Shown: piece after piece, positions 19,271 through 28,445 of the stretch | Layout of the letters: every line of letters starts with the position of its first letter | Position numbering within the stretch: position 1 is the first letter of the stretch | The notes under the pieces: model-generated | Told to the model about the DNA's origin: nothing | Seen by the model: only the letters and a program-made list of their open reading frames with translations | The model's database searches: none | Assembly: GCA_021297985.1 (NCBI GenBank) | Contig: JAJTGU010000222.1 | Coordinates: forward strand, 1 to 44,648 | Direction of reading: 5' to 3' | Length of the DNA: 44,648 nucleotides | Source of the DNA: Rubrivivax sp. | Lineage (GTDB): Bacteria; Pseudomonadota; Gammaproteobacteria; Burkholderiales; Burkholderiaceae_C | Made by a program: the position numbers and the translations under genes

Positions 19271-21190
19271 GGCCGCGGCACGAGTCGCCGGCCTCGGCGT
19301 GGCGTCGGCGGCGCCCACCATGGTCGCGTCGCCGTCCTCCTCGCCGAGGAAACCACCGCTCTGGTGAGCCCAGAGCCGGGCGTAGATGCCCCCTTGCGCA
19401 AGCAATTCCGAGTGGCTGCCGGTCTCGACGATCTGCCCCTTGTCCATCACGACCAGGCGATCCATCGCCGCAATGGTCGACAGCCGGTGGGCGATCGCGA
19501 CCACGGTCTTGCCTTCCATCAGGTTGTAGAGGGACGCCTGGATGGCCGCCTCGACCTCGCTGTCGAGCGCACTCGTCGCTTCGTCGAGCAGCAGGATCGG
19601 TGCATCCTTCAGCATCACACGGGCGATCGCGATGCGCTGGCGCTGCCCGCCCGACAGCTTGACGCCCCGTTCGCCGACGTGGGCGTCGAAACCCTTGCGG
19701 CCTTTCGGGTCGCTCAAGCCCTGGATGAACTCGGTCGCTTCGGCACGTTCGGCCGCCGACACCATCTGGGCTTCGGTCGCGTCGGGCCGGCCATAGACGA
19801 TGTTGTCGCGCACCGACCGATGCAGCAGCGAGGTGTCCTGGGTCACCATGCCGACCTGCCGGCGCAGGCTCTCCTGCGTCACGCACGCGATGTCCTGGCC
19901 GTCGATCAGGATGCGGCCGCCGGCCATTGCGGCAGCACCATCACCCGCCTTCGGCAGGTCATACAGCCGCAGCAGAAGGTTCACGACCGTGCTCTTGCCA
20001 GCGCCTGAACGGCCGACCAGACCGATCTTCTCGCCCGGCCGGATCGTCAGGTTCAAGCCCTGCACGACCGGTTTGCTGCCGCCGTAGGCAAAGCTGACGT
20101 CCTCGAAGCGCACCTCGCCCTTGGGCACCACCAGTGCCTGAGCCGCCGGGGAGTCCAGCACCGCTCGCGGCCGCGAGAGCGTCTGCAGGCCGTCCTCGAC
20201 GGTGCCGATGTGCTCGAACAGCGAACTCATCTCCCACATGATCCAGTGCGAGATGCCGTTCAACCGCATGGCCATCGCCGTGACCGCAGCGAACGCGCCG
20301 ACACCGACCTGCCCTTGTTGCCACAGCACCAGGCAGCCCAGCGCACTGCCACCGATCAGCAGCACCGACAGCGTCTGGTTCACGATCTCGAAGCCGGTGA
20401 CCAGGCGCATCTGGCCGTGCACCGTCACCATGAACTCCTGCATCGCATTGCGCGCAAAACCCGCCTCGCGTTGCGAGTGCGAGAACAGCTTGACGGTCGC
20501 GATGTTGGTGTACGCGTCGGTGATTCGCCCTGTCATCAGCGACCTCGCGTCGGCCTGTGCCTGCGCGACGCGACCCAGTCGCGGCACGAAGAAGCACAGC
20601 GCCACCGCATAGAGGACCAGCCAGATCAGGAACGGTGTCACCAGCCAGGCGTCGAACGCGCCGACGATGCCGACCATGGTGACGAAGTAGATCGCGACGT
20701 AGATCAGGATGTCGGCAACGATCAGCCACACATCGCGCACCGCCAGCGCCGTCTGCATCACCTTGGTCGCGATGCGGCCGGCGAACTCGTCCTGGTAGAA
20801 CGACATGCTCTGCTCGAGCATCTGGCGGTGGAAGTTCCAGCGCAGCCGCATCGGGAAGTTGCCGAAGATGCCCTGGTACTTGACCAGTGCCTGCAACGCC
20901 GCGAACGCGATGCTCAGCAGCAGCACGCCACCCAGCATCCACAGCGTGCCGCCATGGGCCGAGAAGAAGCTCGCCGGTGGCGTCTTGCCGAGCAGATCGA
21001 TGATGTGCGCCATCATCGAAAACAGCAGCGCCTCAAAGGCGCCGATGGCCGCTGTCAGCAGCGTCAGCAGCAGCAGCCAGCCGCGCAGGCCTTAACTGTT
21101 GCGCCACATGAAGGCCAGGAGTTTCCTGGGCGGCGGAGGTGGCAAAGCCTCGGGGTACGGCGCGACCAGGCGCTCGAATCGTTGGAACAC
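19223..21190 (-). pseudogene. ABC exporter (fused permease/ATPase, MsbA-like) with an in-frame TAA near the 5' end; intact downstream ORF 19223-21016
   Basis: ATPase domain: Walker A GRSGAGKST, signature LSGGQRQRIAIARVMLKDAPILLLDEATSALD. In-frame reading upstream of the listed ORF gives a GTG at 21190: (V)FQRFERLVAPYPEALPPPPPRKLLAFMWRNS*GLRGWLLLLTLLTAAIGAFEALLFSMMAHIID, with stop at 21094-21092. Confidence 0.65.
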
Positions 21191-21570
21191 GGGGAACCTC
21201 TCTCCCTGTACACGTCAGTCCACCCGAACCTGTCCCCGCGATTGGCCTTCAACGGCCGGGGCACAGGTCCACGGAGGGTGCCGCCGAACGGGCGACACCC
21301 CTTGCCGATCGTCGGATCAGCAGGCGGCAGCCCGCAGGCTGCAAGGGGGTCGGATGGCGGTCTTCATCGGGTGTCCTTGAGGCCGGTGATGGCCGAGGGA
21401 GCCCGGATCATAGGGCGGCAAAGCGCCGTTGTCGTGGTGGGCAACGCCACAGGCCGGCCCCTTTGTTCTGGGGGGGATGGTCCTGAAACCGGACAAGCGG
21501 CCCGCGAACGGCGACGAGCGGTTTCCGCCAAATCACCCACTTCGATTCCGAACTCGAATAATCGCCAGCC

Positions 21571-22038
21571 ATGCGACAGCGTCCTGCAACCCCACATCGG
21601 TCTGGTCGTCGTGGCTTCACGCTGATCGAGGTCATGATTGCTCTGGTCGTCATTGCCTTGCTGGCGGCAGTGGCGTACCCGGCCTACACCTCGGCCATCG
21701 CGAAGAACCGGCGCGCCGAAGGCGTTGCCGCCATTGCCGCCGTGCAGTTGGCCCAGGAACGCTGGCGCTCCAACCACGACACCTACAGCAACTCGTTCAC
21801 GGATCTCAAGGTCGGCGAGTACTCCAGCCCGTCGGGCTATTACAAGCTGGCGATCAGCGGCAACGACGATGTCGGCTACACGGTCACGGCAACGGCCGAA
21901 ACCGGCAAGGCCCAGGCCAGCGACACGAACTGCGTCCGCTTGCAGATCCAGGTCGAGCGCTCCATCCTGACCTATCGCTCGGGCGCGAGCGCCGGCGCGC
22001 TCGACGAGACCAATCAGCACAAGTGCTGGAGCCGCTGA
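21571..22038 (+). CDS. pilE: Type IV pilin PilE-like
   Basis: RRGFTLIEVMIALVVIALLAAVAYPAYTSAI prepilin peptidase site and N-helix; C-terminal cysteines. Confidence 0.85.
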   Translation: MRQRPATPHRSGRRGFTLIEVMIALVVIALLAAVAYPAYTSAIAKNRRAEGVAAIAAVQLAQERWRSNHDTYSNSFTDLKVGEYSSPSGYYKLAISGNDDVGYTVTATAETGKAQASDTNCVRLQIQVERSILTYRSGASAGALDETNQHKCWSR

Positions 22039-22643
22039 TGCGCCCGGACCGTCGCCAACGTGGCGTTACCTTGACCGAGCTGATGATCACGGTGGTGATC
22101 GCGGCACTGATCCTGACCTTCGCGGTGCCGTCGTTCATGGAGCAGATCGAGCGCCAGCGCCTGAAGTCCGTGCACGACGAACTGGTGGCGGCCATGCAGC
22201 TCACGCGCATGGAAACCCTGTCGCGCAACGCGCCAGGCTTCGTGAAACCTGGCAGCAACGACAGCCAGACCTGCTACCTCCTCGCGCTGAACACCAGCTT
22301 CACCAGGACCCCGCCGGAGGGATGCGACTGCGGCCGACCGGACAACGAGGCGATCTGCTTGCACGCAGAGGCCAAGCTGTTGGGCGTCGTTCGCGTGCCT
22401 CGGAGCACGGGTGTCACCGTGTCGCTCTACAAGGACGGCGCACCCGACTTCGTTTACTTCAACCGGGCCTCCGGGGGCCTGGAGGTCTTGGTCAACGATT
22501 TCGGCCAGACCAAGCCGACCGAGTACGGATTTCGCATCAAGGGTTCACGAGGAGGCGAGATCCTGATGATGATGGGTGTCGCCGGCCGTCCGAGTTCCTG
22601 CCAGGTCGGCGGAACGAACCTCGGCCTGAAGCAGTGCCCCTAG
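22038..22643 (+). CDS. fimT: GspH/FimT family minor pseudopilin
   Basis: RRQRGVTLTELMITVVIAALILTFAVPSF. ATG overlaps the pilE stop (TGATG). Confidence 0.8.
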   Translation: MRPDRRQRGVTLTELMITVVIAALILTFAVPSFMEQIERQRLKSVHDELVAAMQLTRMETLSRNAPGFVKPGSNDSQTCYLLALNTSFTRTPPEGCDCGRPDNEAICLHAEAKLLGVVRVPRSTGVTVSLYKDGAPDFVYFNRASGGLEVLVNDFGQTKPTEYGFRIKGSRGGEILMMMGVAGRPSSCQVGGTNLGLKQCP

Positions 22644-22659
22644 TGCACAGACCGACACC

Positions 22660-23406
22660 ATGAGAACCGAAGCCAGGCGTCTGCTGTCCAGGGGTATTTC
22701 GCTCGTCGAGCTGATGGTCGGCATCGCTGTCGGCCTGTTGGTGGTTGCGGCCGCGACGACCATGGTGACGGCGCAGTTGGGCAGCACCCGCCAGGTGTTG
22801 CTTGAAACCCAGCTCGATCAGGATCTGCGAACCGCCGCGGAAGTGGTCACGCGCGAACTGCGCCGCAGCAGCGCCAGTGTCATCGAAGGCTTCGGCCTCT
22901 GGTACTCGACGGGGCAGTTGCAGACCAACGCGACCGACGGAATGGCCGCGGACCTGACCCCTGGCGATGCCAGCAGCATTTCGATCCGGTACCGGCGCGG
23001 ACCCGGCGAGGAGGGCTTCGGCTTCAAGCTCGAGAACGACACCGTGAAGATGCTGATTCCAGATGGCGGCGCTGGGGTCTGGCAGGAATTGACCGACCCC
23101 CTCAGCGTCAAGATCACCAAGTTCTCGATCGACACCAAGAGAGCCGGCGGGCGTGAACGGTCGGACAACCTGGAGCCGCACATCATCCCGTGCCCATATC
23201 TTTGCCCGGACGGCACCACCGACTGCTGGCCACGCGCCAGGCCGCAGGAATACACACTGAGCATCGAGGGCGAGTCGCTGCGCGATGGGACCGTCCGACG
23301 CAGCTTGAGCACCAGTGTGGCCACCCGGTCCTTGACCACGTCGTTCGAAGTCTTTCCCGGCCAGCAAGGTCAGAACAACCAAGCCTGCCCGACCCTGCCC
23401 AACTAG
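22660..23406 (+). CDS. pilW: PilW family minor pilin assembly protein
   Basis: LSRGISLVELMVGIAVGLLVVAAATTMV, and TAAEVVTRELRRS typical of PilW. Confidence 0.8.
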   Translation: MRTEARRLLSRGISLVELMVGIAVGLLVVAAATTMVTAQLGSTRQVLLETQLDQDLRTAAEVVTRELRRSSASVIEGFGLWYSTGQLQTNATDGMAADLTPGDASSISIRYRRGPGEEGFGFKLENDTVKMLIPDGGAGVWQELTDPLSVKITKFSIDTKRAGGRERSDNLEPHIIPCPYLCPDGTTDCWPRARPQEYTLSIEGESLRDGTVRRSLSTSVATRSLTTSFEVFPGQQGQNNQACPTLPN

Positions 23407-23409
23407 ACC

Positions 23410-24948
23410 ATGGCGTCACTCCTGCACACTGCCGCATCCTCCGGTCCCTCCCGGTGGCGGAATCGTGCGCCTGCGCGCGGCGCCGCCACCCTGGCGGTCG
23501 TCATGGTGCTCTTCTTCCTGGTTGCGATGGTGGCGGCCTACAGCAACCGCAGCCTCATCTTCGATCAGCGCACGTCGAGCAATCAGTTGCGGGCGACCGA
23601 GGCTTTCGAGGCCGCCGAGGCCGGGGTCGAATGGACGCTCGCGCAGCTCAACTCCGGGCTGACCGACAACACCTGCAAGCCGTCGACGACCGAAGACGAC
23701 GATGCCCACCGGACGTTCCGCGACCGGTATCTGCGCATCGCGAGCACCGTTGCTGCGACCGGCCTGCCCAACGGAGCCGTGACGGCACTGAACAACACGG
23801 ACAACACGTCGATCCGGGTGCGGTGCGTCTTCAGCGGGGGCGATCCCGACTCGATCGCCTGGAACTGCACCTGTGGACAGCGCAACGTGGCCGTCGATCC
23901 CCCGTCGCGTCCGGCGGGTAACCAGCCGGCACCGGCATTCACCGTGTCGTTCGCCGTCGACACAGCCGCCAACGTTGATCAAGACCCGCTCCCGCGCACG
24001 GCGATCCGGATCATCTCGATCGGATGTTCACAAACCGGGGCCTGCTTCAGATCCACGCCGGCCGCCGATGCCAGCAGTTCGGTTTCTGCGATCTACGCCC
24101 ATGTGGCCTTGCGACCGGCGTTGCGCACCCAGCCCAGTTCCGCGCTGACCGTTGGCGGCAACGTCAACGCACTGCCGGCCGGCGGGTTTGCCGGCGGGGC
24201 TTCGGTGCGACTGATCAACGATCCCCAGGTGGCCATCCGTGCAAACCGCGTGGCGGTCAGCAACGGATTCACCGTGGTCGCAGGGGGCACGGTCGCGACG
24301 GCCAACCTGGACCCGGTTTCGATGCCCGGAACGCCTGGACTGGCCAGCGTCGCGCAGAACGATGCCACGTTGGTACCCGCCGCGATCAATGCCGCTGCCT
24401 TTCCGCCTGCGGGCCTGAGCAGCGCGGATCGATTCTTTGTGCTTCACCTGGGCATGACACCCGATCAGTACCGCCGCCAACCTGCCGTTGTCGTCCTGGA
24501 CTGCAGCAGCGTCTGCTCGGCCGCCAAAGTCAAGACGGAAGCAGCGCGCAACCCGGGCTCGCCGATCTGGCTCACCGGTGGCGGCGGACTGCTGCTCGAC
24601 GAGGACCTCGGCGAACAGAACAACGTTGCCAACGGCTCACAGCCTGCGGCTCGGGGGCCTCTGATGCTGGTGGTCGAAGGGCCGGTCGACGCCAGAAGCG
24701 GCGTCGACTTCTGGGGTGTGATCTACGGCCGCAGCGCCGACTGGATCTGGACCGTGGACGGCAGCGTCTCCATCCGCGGAGCCATCATCGGCGAAGGCAA
24801 CTTCAGCGTGGTGGCGGGCGCCAGCCTGCCGCAGTTGCAGGTGGATTATTCGGACGCCCAGGCGCTTGGCGTCTTCAACTTCCTGCGCACCCGCGCCGGC
24901 AGCTATGCCCGTGTGCCTGCGGGCTGGCGCGACTGGTACGCTGAATGA
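23410..24948 (+). CDS. PilX-like minor pilin, unusually long
   Basis: RGAATLAVVMVLFFLVAMVAAYSNRSLIFDQRTSSNQLRATEAFEAAEAGVEWTLAQLN; position between pilW and pilV. Confidence 0.7.
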   Translation: MASLLHTAASSGPSRWRNRAPARGAATLAVVMVLFFLVAMVAAYSNRSLIFDQRTSSNQLRATEAFEAAEAGVEWTLAQLNSGLTDNTCKPSTTEDDDAHRTFRDRYLRIASTVAATGLPNGAVTALNNTDNTSIRVRCVFSGGDPDSIAWNCTCGQRNVAVDPPSRPAGNQPAPAFTVSFAVDTAANVDQDPLPRTAIRIISIGCSQTGACFRSTPAADASSSVSAIYAHVALRPALRTQPSSALTVGGNVNALPAGGFAGGASVRLINDPQVAIRANRVAVSNGFTVVAGGTVATANLDPVSMPGTPGLASVAQNDATLVPAAINAAAFPPAGLSSADRFFVLHLGMTPDQYRRQPAVVVLDCSSVCSAAKVKTEAARNPGSPIWLTGGGGLLLDEDLGEQNNVANGSQPAARGPLMLVVEGPVDARSGVDFWGVIYGRSADWIWTVDGSVSIRGAIIGEGNFSVVAGASLPQLQVDYSDAQALGVFNFLRTRAGSYARVPAGWRDWYAE

Positions 24949-26156
24949 AGCCCACCCCCTTGTCGAACCGCCCCGGGCGTGGCCAGCGCGGCGTTGCGCT
25001 GATCGAAGCGCTGGTTGCGCTGGCCGTGATGGGCTTCGGCATGCTGGCGGTGGTCGGGACCATCGGCACGCTGCGGCTGAATGGCGACGTTTCGCGCCAG
25101 CGCAGCGAGGCCCTGCGCATCGCCCAGGACCAGATCGAGGAGTGGCGCGGTTACAGCGTTCTCGACACCACCGCTGACGGAAGGCGAATGGCCTACGAAG
25201 ACATCGTGACCGAGGACAGCTTCACGGTGTCGCGCGCCAACACCACGTTCACGGTCAGGCGATGGGCGCGCGAGGAAGCCGACGTGGCCGGCACTCAGCG
25301 CCCGCAGCGCAAGCATGTCCTGGTGACGGTGCAGTGGTGGGATCGCGTCAGCGACCCCGACAACCCCGACGACAAGCCCCAGGAAGTGCGCTTGTCGAGC
25401 ATGATCGCCGAGGCCGATCCGGCGTTGCGCGCCGTTGGCGTCGCGGCCCCTGCAGGCATCTGGTCGCGCCCGGCCTTCGGCCGAAGTGTCACCGTGCCGC
25501 AAGGTGCGCGTCAGATCAGCGAGGGCCGGAGCGTTCTGGTCCCCCCTGGACAAAGCGGTGGCGACCGCGTCGCACTCGTGTTCAACAACTTGTCCGGCCT
25601 GATGCAGCGCTGCGTCACCCCGGCCCAGACGACCGAGACGGTCGACGAAGCGGACCTGACGGTCGCCAACTGCGGCTCGGACTTCTTCCTGCTGATGCAG
25701 GGCTTCATCCGCTTTTACCTGACACCTTCCGCGACCGCCTTGACCCGAGCCAACGAGATGCGCGTCGCAACCGATGCGCCTCCGGTTGCGCCTGAGGTTG
25801 CCGTCGACCGCACCGAGCCCCTGGTCGGAACAGACACTTGCTTCGTATCCAAGAACGGCAATGTCTTCGAGTACTACTGCGTCGTCTATGCATTCGACGG
25901 CAGAGGTTGGTCCGGATCGCTGCGGGTGGACCTGCCGGGCTTCACCATCGGAGGCGCCGCTGCCGAGTACCGGGTCTGCCGCTTCTTCCCGGTCACCCGG
26001 ATCGAGAGCGGCGTGTCGTTCCAGGATTCCGTGAACCGGAATCTGCTGAACCAGAATCTGGTCATTACGACTGGCGCCAATACCGTGCCTACGAACGGCT
26101 GCAACCTCACCAATGCGGCCGGTCCAAGGGTCTGGCACCACCAACCCCCGAACTGA
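24945..26156 (+). CDS. pilV: PilV-like minor pilin
   Basis: RGQRGVALIEALVALAVMGFGMLAVVGTIGTLRL. Start overlaps the preceding stop (ATGA). Confidence 0.75.
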   Translation: MKPTPLSNRPGRGQRGVALIEALVALAVMGFGMLAVVGTIGTLRLNGDVSRQRSEALRIAQDQIEEWRGYSVLDTTADGRRMAYEDIVTEDSFTVSRANTTFTVRRWAREEADVAGTQRPQRKHVLVTVQWWDRVSDPDNPDDKPQEVRLSSMIAEADPALRAVGVAAPAGIWSRPAFGRSVTVPQGARQISEGRSVLVPPGQSGGDRVALVFNNLSGLMQRCVTPAQTTETVDEADLTVANCGSDFFLLMQGFIRFYLTPSATALTRANEMRVATDAPPVAPEVAVDRTEPLVGTDTCFVSKNGNVFEYYCVVYAFDGRGWSGSLRVDLPGFTIGGAAAEYRVCRFFPVTRIESGVSFQDSVNRNLLNQNLVITTGANTVPTNGCNLTNAAGPRVWHHQPPN

Positions 26157-26216
26157 GCAACCGCCGCGGGTCGGGCGGATTCGCAGGCGCCGCAGCGGCA
26201 AGCTCACGCCTTGACC

Positions 26217-27359
26217 ATGCTTTCGCCCCTGGACCTGCAACGCCTGCGCGATGCGCTTTGCCAAGCCGAAAACGCAATCGGCCTGAGCGACCCGAACCCG
26301 CGGGTTGGGTGTGTGATCGGCCACCGGGACGGTCGCGTGCTTGGCGTCGGCCACAGCCAGCAGGCCGGCGGGCCGCATGCCGAAGTCATGGCGCTGCGCG
26401 CGGCCGCCGCCCACGGGGCCAGTGGCGTGTCAGGCGCTACGGCGTGGGTGACTCTCGAGCCCTGCTGCCACCACGGGCGGACCCCCCCGTGCACCGATGC
26501 CTTGATCGCCGCGGGCATCGCCAAGGTCGTCATCGCGCTGCGCGACCCCTACCCGGCCGTCGATGGCCAGGGCATCGAGCAATTGCGCCGCGCCGGCATC
26601 GAGGTTGTGGTCGCGGAGCTGGACCCAGCCCCTGAGGCTCAGGCGCTGGTCACGGCTGCCACCGAGCTGAACATCGGCTTCTTGCACCGCGTACGGACGG
26701 GCAGGCCGTGGGTGCGAGCCAAGCTGGCGACGTCGATGGACGGCCGGGCGGCGTTGCCCGACGGACGAAGCCAGTGGATCACGTCAGAGGCGGCCCGCGC
26801 CGATGGCCATGCCTGGCGGGCCCGCGCCGGCACCGTGCTGACTGGAATCGGCAGCGTACTCGCCGACGACCCGCGAATGGACGTGCGAGGCCGCGCCATT
26901 CGCCGACAGCCGCCCCGGGTGGTGCTGGACAGTGATGCCCGCCTGCCAGCGTCGGCCCGGCTGCTGCACGTCGAAGGTGGCAGCGACGTCACGGTCTTCA
27001 CAAAGCCGGGGGCCAACCCCCTGAACCCCTGGCAGCGGCGGGATGGCGGCTTGGTGCACCACCGAACGCTGCCCGTCGGCCCGAGCGGCGGATTGGACCT
27101 GCCGACACTGGTCCGTTTGCTGGGTGACGAACACGTCAATGAACTCCATGTCGAAGCGGGTCCCACCCTGAGCGGAGCCTTCCGGGATGCCGGACTGGTC
27201 GACGAGTGGCTGATCTACCTCGCTCCGAGGCTGCTTGGCCAAGGCCGGAACGCACTGATGAGCATGGGCGAAGAGGCCCTGAGCGATCCGCCGCCTTGGC
27301 GCATCCAGGACTCGGCGCCTGTCGGCAACGACCTTCGAGTCCGTTTGCGTCGACGCTGA
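26217..27359 (+). CDS. ribD: Bifunctional riboflavin deaminase/reductase RibD
   Basis: NPRVGCVI, GGPHAEVMAL, TLEPCCHHGRTPPCTDALI (Zn deaminase motif), RPWVRAKLATSMDGRAALPDGRSQWITS, HVEAGPTLSGAF. Confidence 0.95.
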   Translation: MLSPLDLQRLRDALCQAENAIGLSDPNPRVGCVIGHRDGRVLGVGHSQQAGGPHAEVMALRAAAAHGASGVSGATAWVTLEPCCHHGRTPPCTDALIAAGIAKVVIALRDPYPAVDGQGIEQLRRAGIEVVVAELDPAPEAQALVTAATELNIGFLHRVRTGRPWVRAKLATSMDGRAALPDGRSQWITSEAARADGHAWRARAGTVLTGIGSVLADDPRMDVRGRAIRRQPPRVVLDSDARLPASARLLHVEGGSDVTVFTKPGANPLNPWQRRDGGLVHHRTLPVGPSGGLDLPTLVRLLGDEHVNELHVEAGPTLSGAFRDAGLVDEWLIYLAPRLLGQGRNALMSMGEEALSDPPPWRIQDSAPVGNDLRVRLRRR

Positions 27360-27396
27360 ATCCGCGACGGATCCAGGGCCTGTACCAATCGTCACA

Positions 27397-27417
27397 GGTG
27401 TCGGAATTCTTGACACC
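27397..27417. promoter_or_regulatory. Inverted repeat GGTGTC-N9-GACACC, candidate enhancer (activator) site upstream of the sigma-54 promoter
   Basis: GGTGTC GGAATTCTT GACACC, perfect 6-bp arms, about 64 nt upstream of the -24 GG. Confidence 0.4.
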
Positions 27418-27479
27418 GCCGGCCCCCCGTTCACGGGGGCAGTTGACGCAAGTGCCTGATTGGAAAGGGATCTGAAAGG

Positions 27480-27495
27480 CGGTACGCTCTTTGCT
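27480..27495 (+). promoter_or_regulatory. Sigma-54 (-24/-12) promoter for the PEP-CTERM gene
   Basis: CGGTACGCTCTTTGCT against consensus TGGCACGNNNNTTGCW, with exact GG-N10-GC spacing (GG 27481-27482, GC 27493-27494). Confidence 0.65.
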
Positions 27496-27562
27496 AACGA
27501 TTCAGACGAAAGGGCGCTTCGCGATCCTGAAGCGTCCGACAACAGTTTTTTGGAGCCCTTGA

Positions 27563-28315
27563 ATGAACAACCGGCTTGCTCGCCCCTTCTTCGCCGCCTT
27601 GCTTGTAGGCGCCACGCTGACCGGCACAGCGTACGCCGACCCGGTCAAGGACGTCGGGGAATTCTCCAGCTTCTTCGGGTTCACCCCGATACCCGGTGGT
27701 TCCATCACCGGTGACGCCAAGACCAAGCGGGACGCTTTCGCGGCCAACCTGCTCAACCAGTCCACCTACGGTTTCGAAGGCACGAACGTCGGGTTCCCGT
27801 TCACCAGCTTCACGGCCACCGGGACCTACGGCGAGAAGACTTTTGATCTCGATCCTGACGACCGTCTGCTCGCGAACAACAACCCCGCCGCGGGTCGATT
27901 TGCGACTGACGGCCAGGCCTGGGCCGAGATGCGCAGCTCGACGATGACCTGGGACTTCAGCGCCAATCCTCTGCACGCGCTGGGCTTCTTCATGTCCGAC
28001 CTGGGCGACTTCGAGACCGACATCGTCTTCACGCTGTACGCCGTCGACGGCACCCAGAAGGTCTTCAACATCAGCGGCGAACTCAACGGGCAGGCACCGT
28101 CGGGCGGCCTGGCCTTCTTCGGATTCACCGACAGCACCGGCGCGAGCTACAACCGACTGATGGTGAGCGCCGACCTCCGCAACGACGCGTTCGGCATCGA
28201 CGGTGTCGTCACTGGCGCGGTCCGAGGTGCGGATCCGAATCCGGTTCCCCTGCCCGGTACGCTGGCCCTTGCCGCGGCTGCACTCGGCCTGATGGCCATG
28301 CGCCGCCGCGCCTGA
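27563..28315 (+). CDS. PEP-CTERM (VPLPGT variant) exported protein
   Basis: Signal peptide MNNRLARPFFAALLVGATLTGTAYA; C-terminus PNPVPLPGTLALAAAALGLMAMRRRA. Confidence 0.85.
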   Translation: MNNRLARPFFAALLVGATLTGTAYADPVKDVGEFSSFFGFTPIPGGSITGDAKTKRDAFAANLLNQSTYGFEGTNVGFPFTSFTATGTYGEKTFDLDPDDRLLANNNPAAGRFATDGQAWAEMRSSTMTWDFSANPLHALGFFMSDLGDFETDIVFTLYAVDGTQKVFNISGELNGQAPSGGLAFFGFTDSTGASYNRLMVSADLRNDAFGIDGVVTGAVRGADPNPVPLPGTLALAAAALGLMAMRRRA

Positions 28316-28323
28316 GTCGCCCG

Positions 28324-28347
28324 TTGAGCCCGCCATCGCGGGCTCAA
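28324..28347. terminator. Hairpin with 10-bp stem after the PEP-CTERM gene
   Basis: TTGAGCCCGC CATC GCGGGCTCAA. Confidence 0.6.
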
Positions 28348-28355
28348 GACCGGTC

Positions 28356-28380
28356 CAGCCCGCTTCGGCGGGCTGTTTCT
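28356..28380 (+). terminator. Rho-independent terminator
   Basis: CAGCCCGC TTCG GCGGGCTG followed by TTTCTCTT. Confidence 0.75.
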
Positions 28381-28445
28381 CTTGTGTCCACGCTGTCGTG
28401 CACGCGACCCTTCGCCCTGGACACCCCCTCCTACAATCCGGGACC

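Noticed and set aside
24903-26414. 503-aa minus-strand ORF over pilV/ribD
   Set aside because: Shadow ORF, no family features.
27424-27439. CCCCCG-TTCA-CGGGGG hairpin after ribD, considered as a ribD terminator
   Set aside because: No T-run follows; could be a Rho-dependent or chance hairpin, so not listed as a feature.
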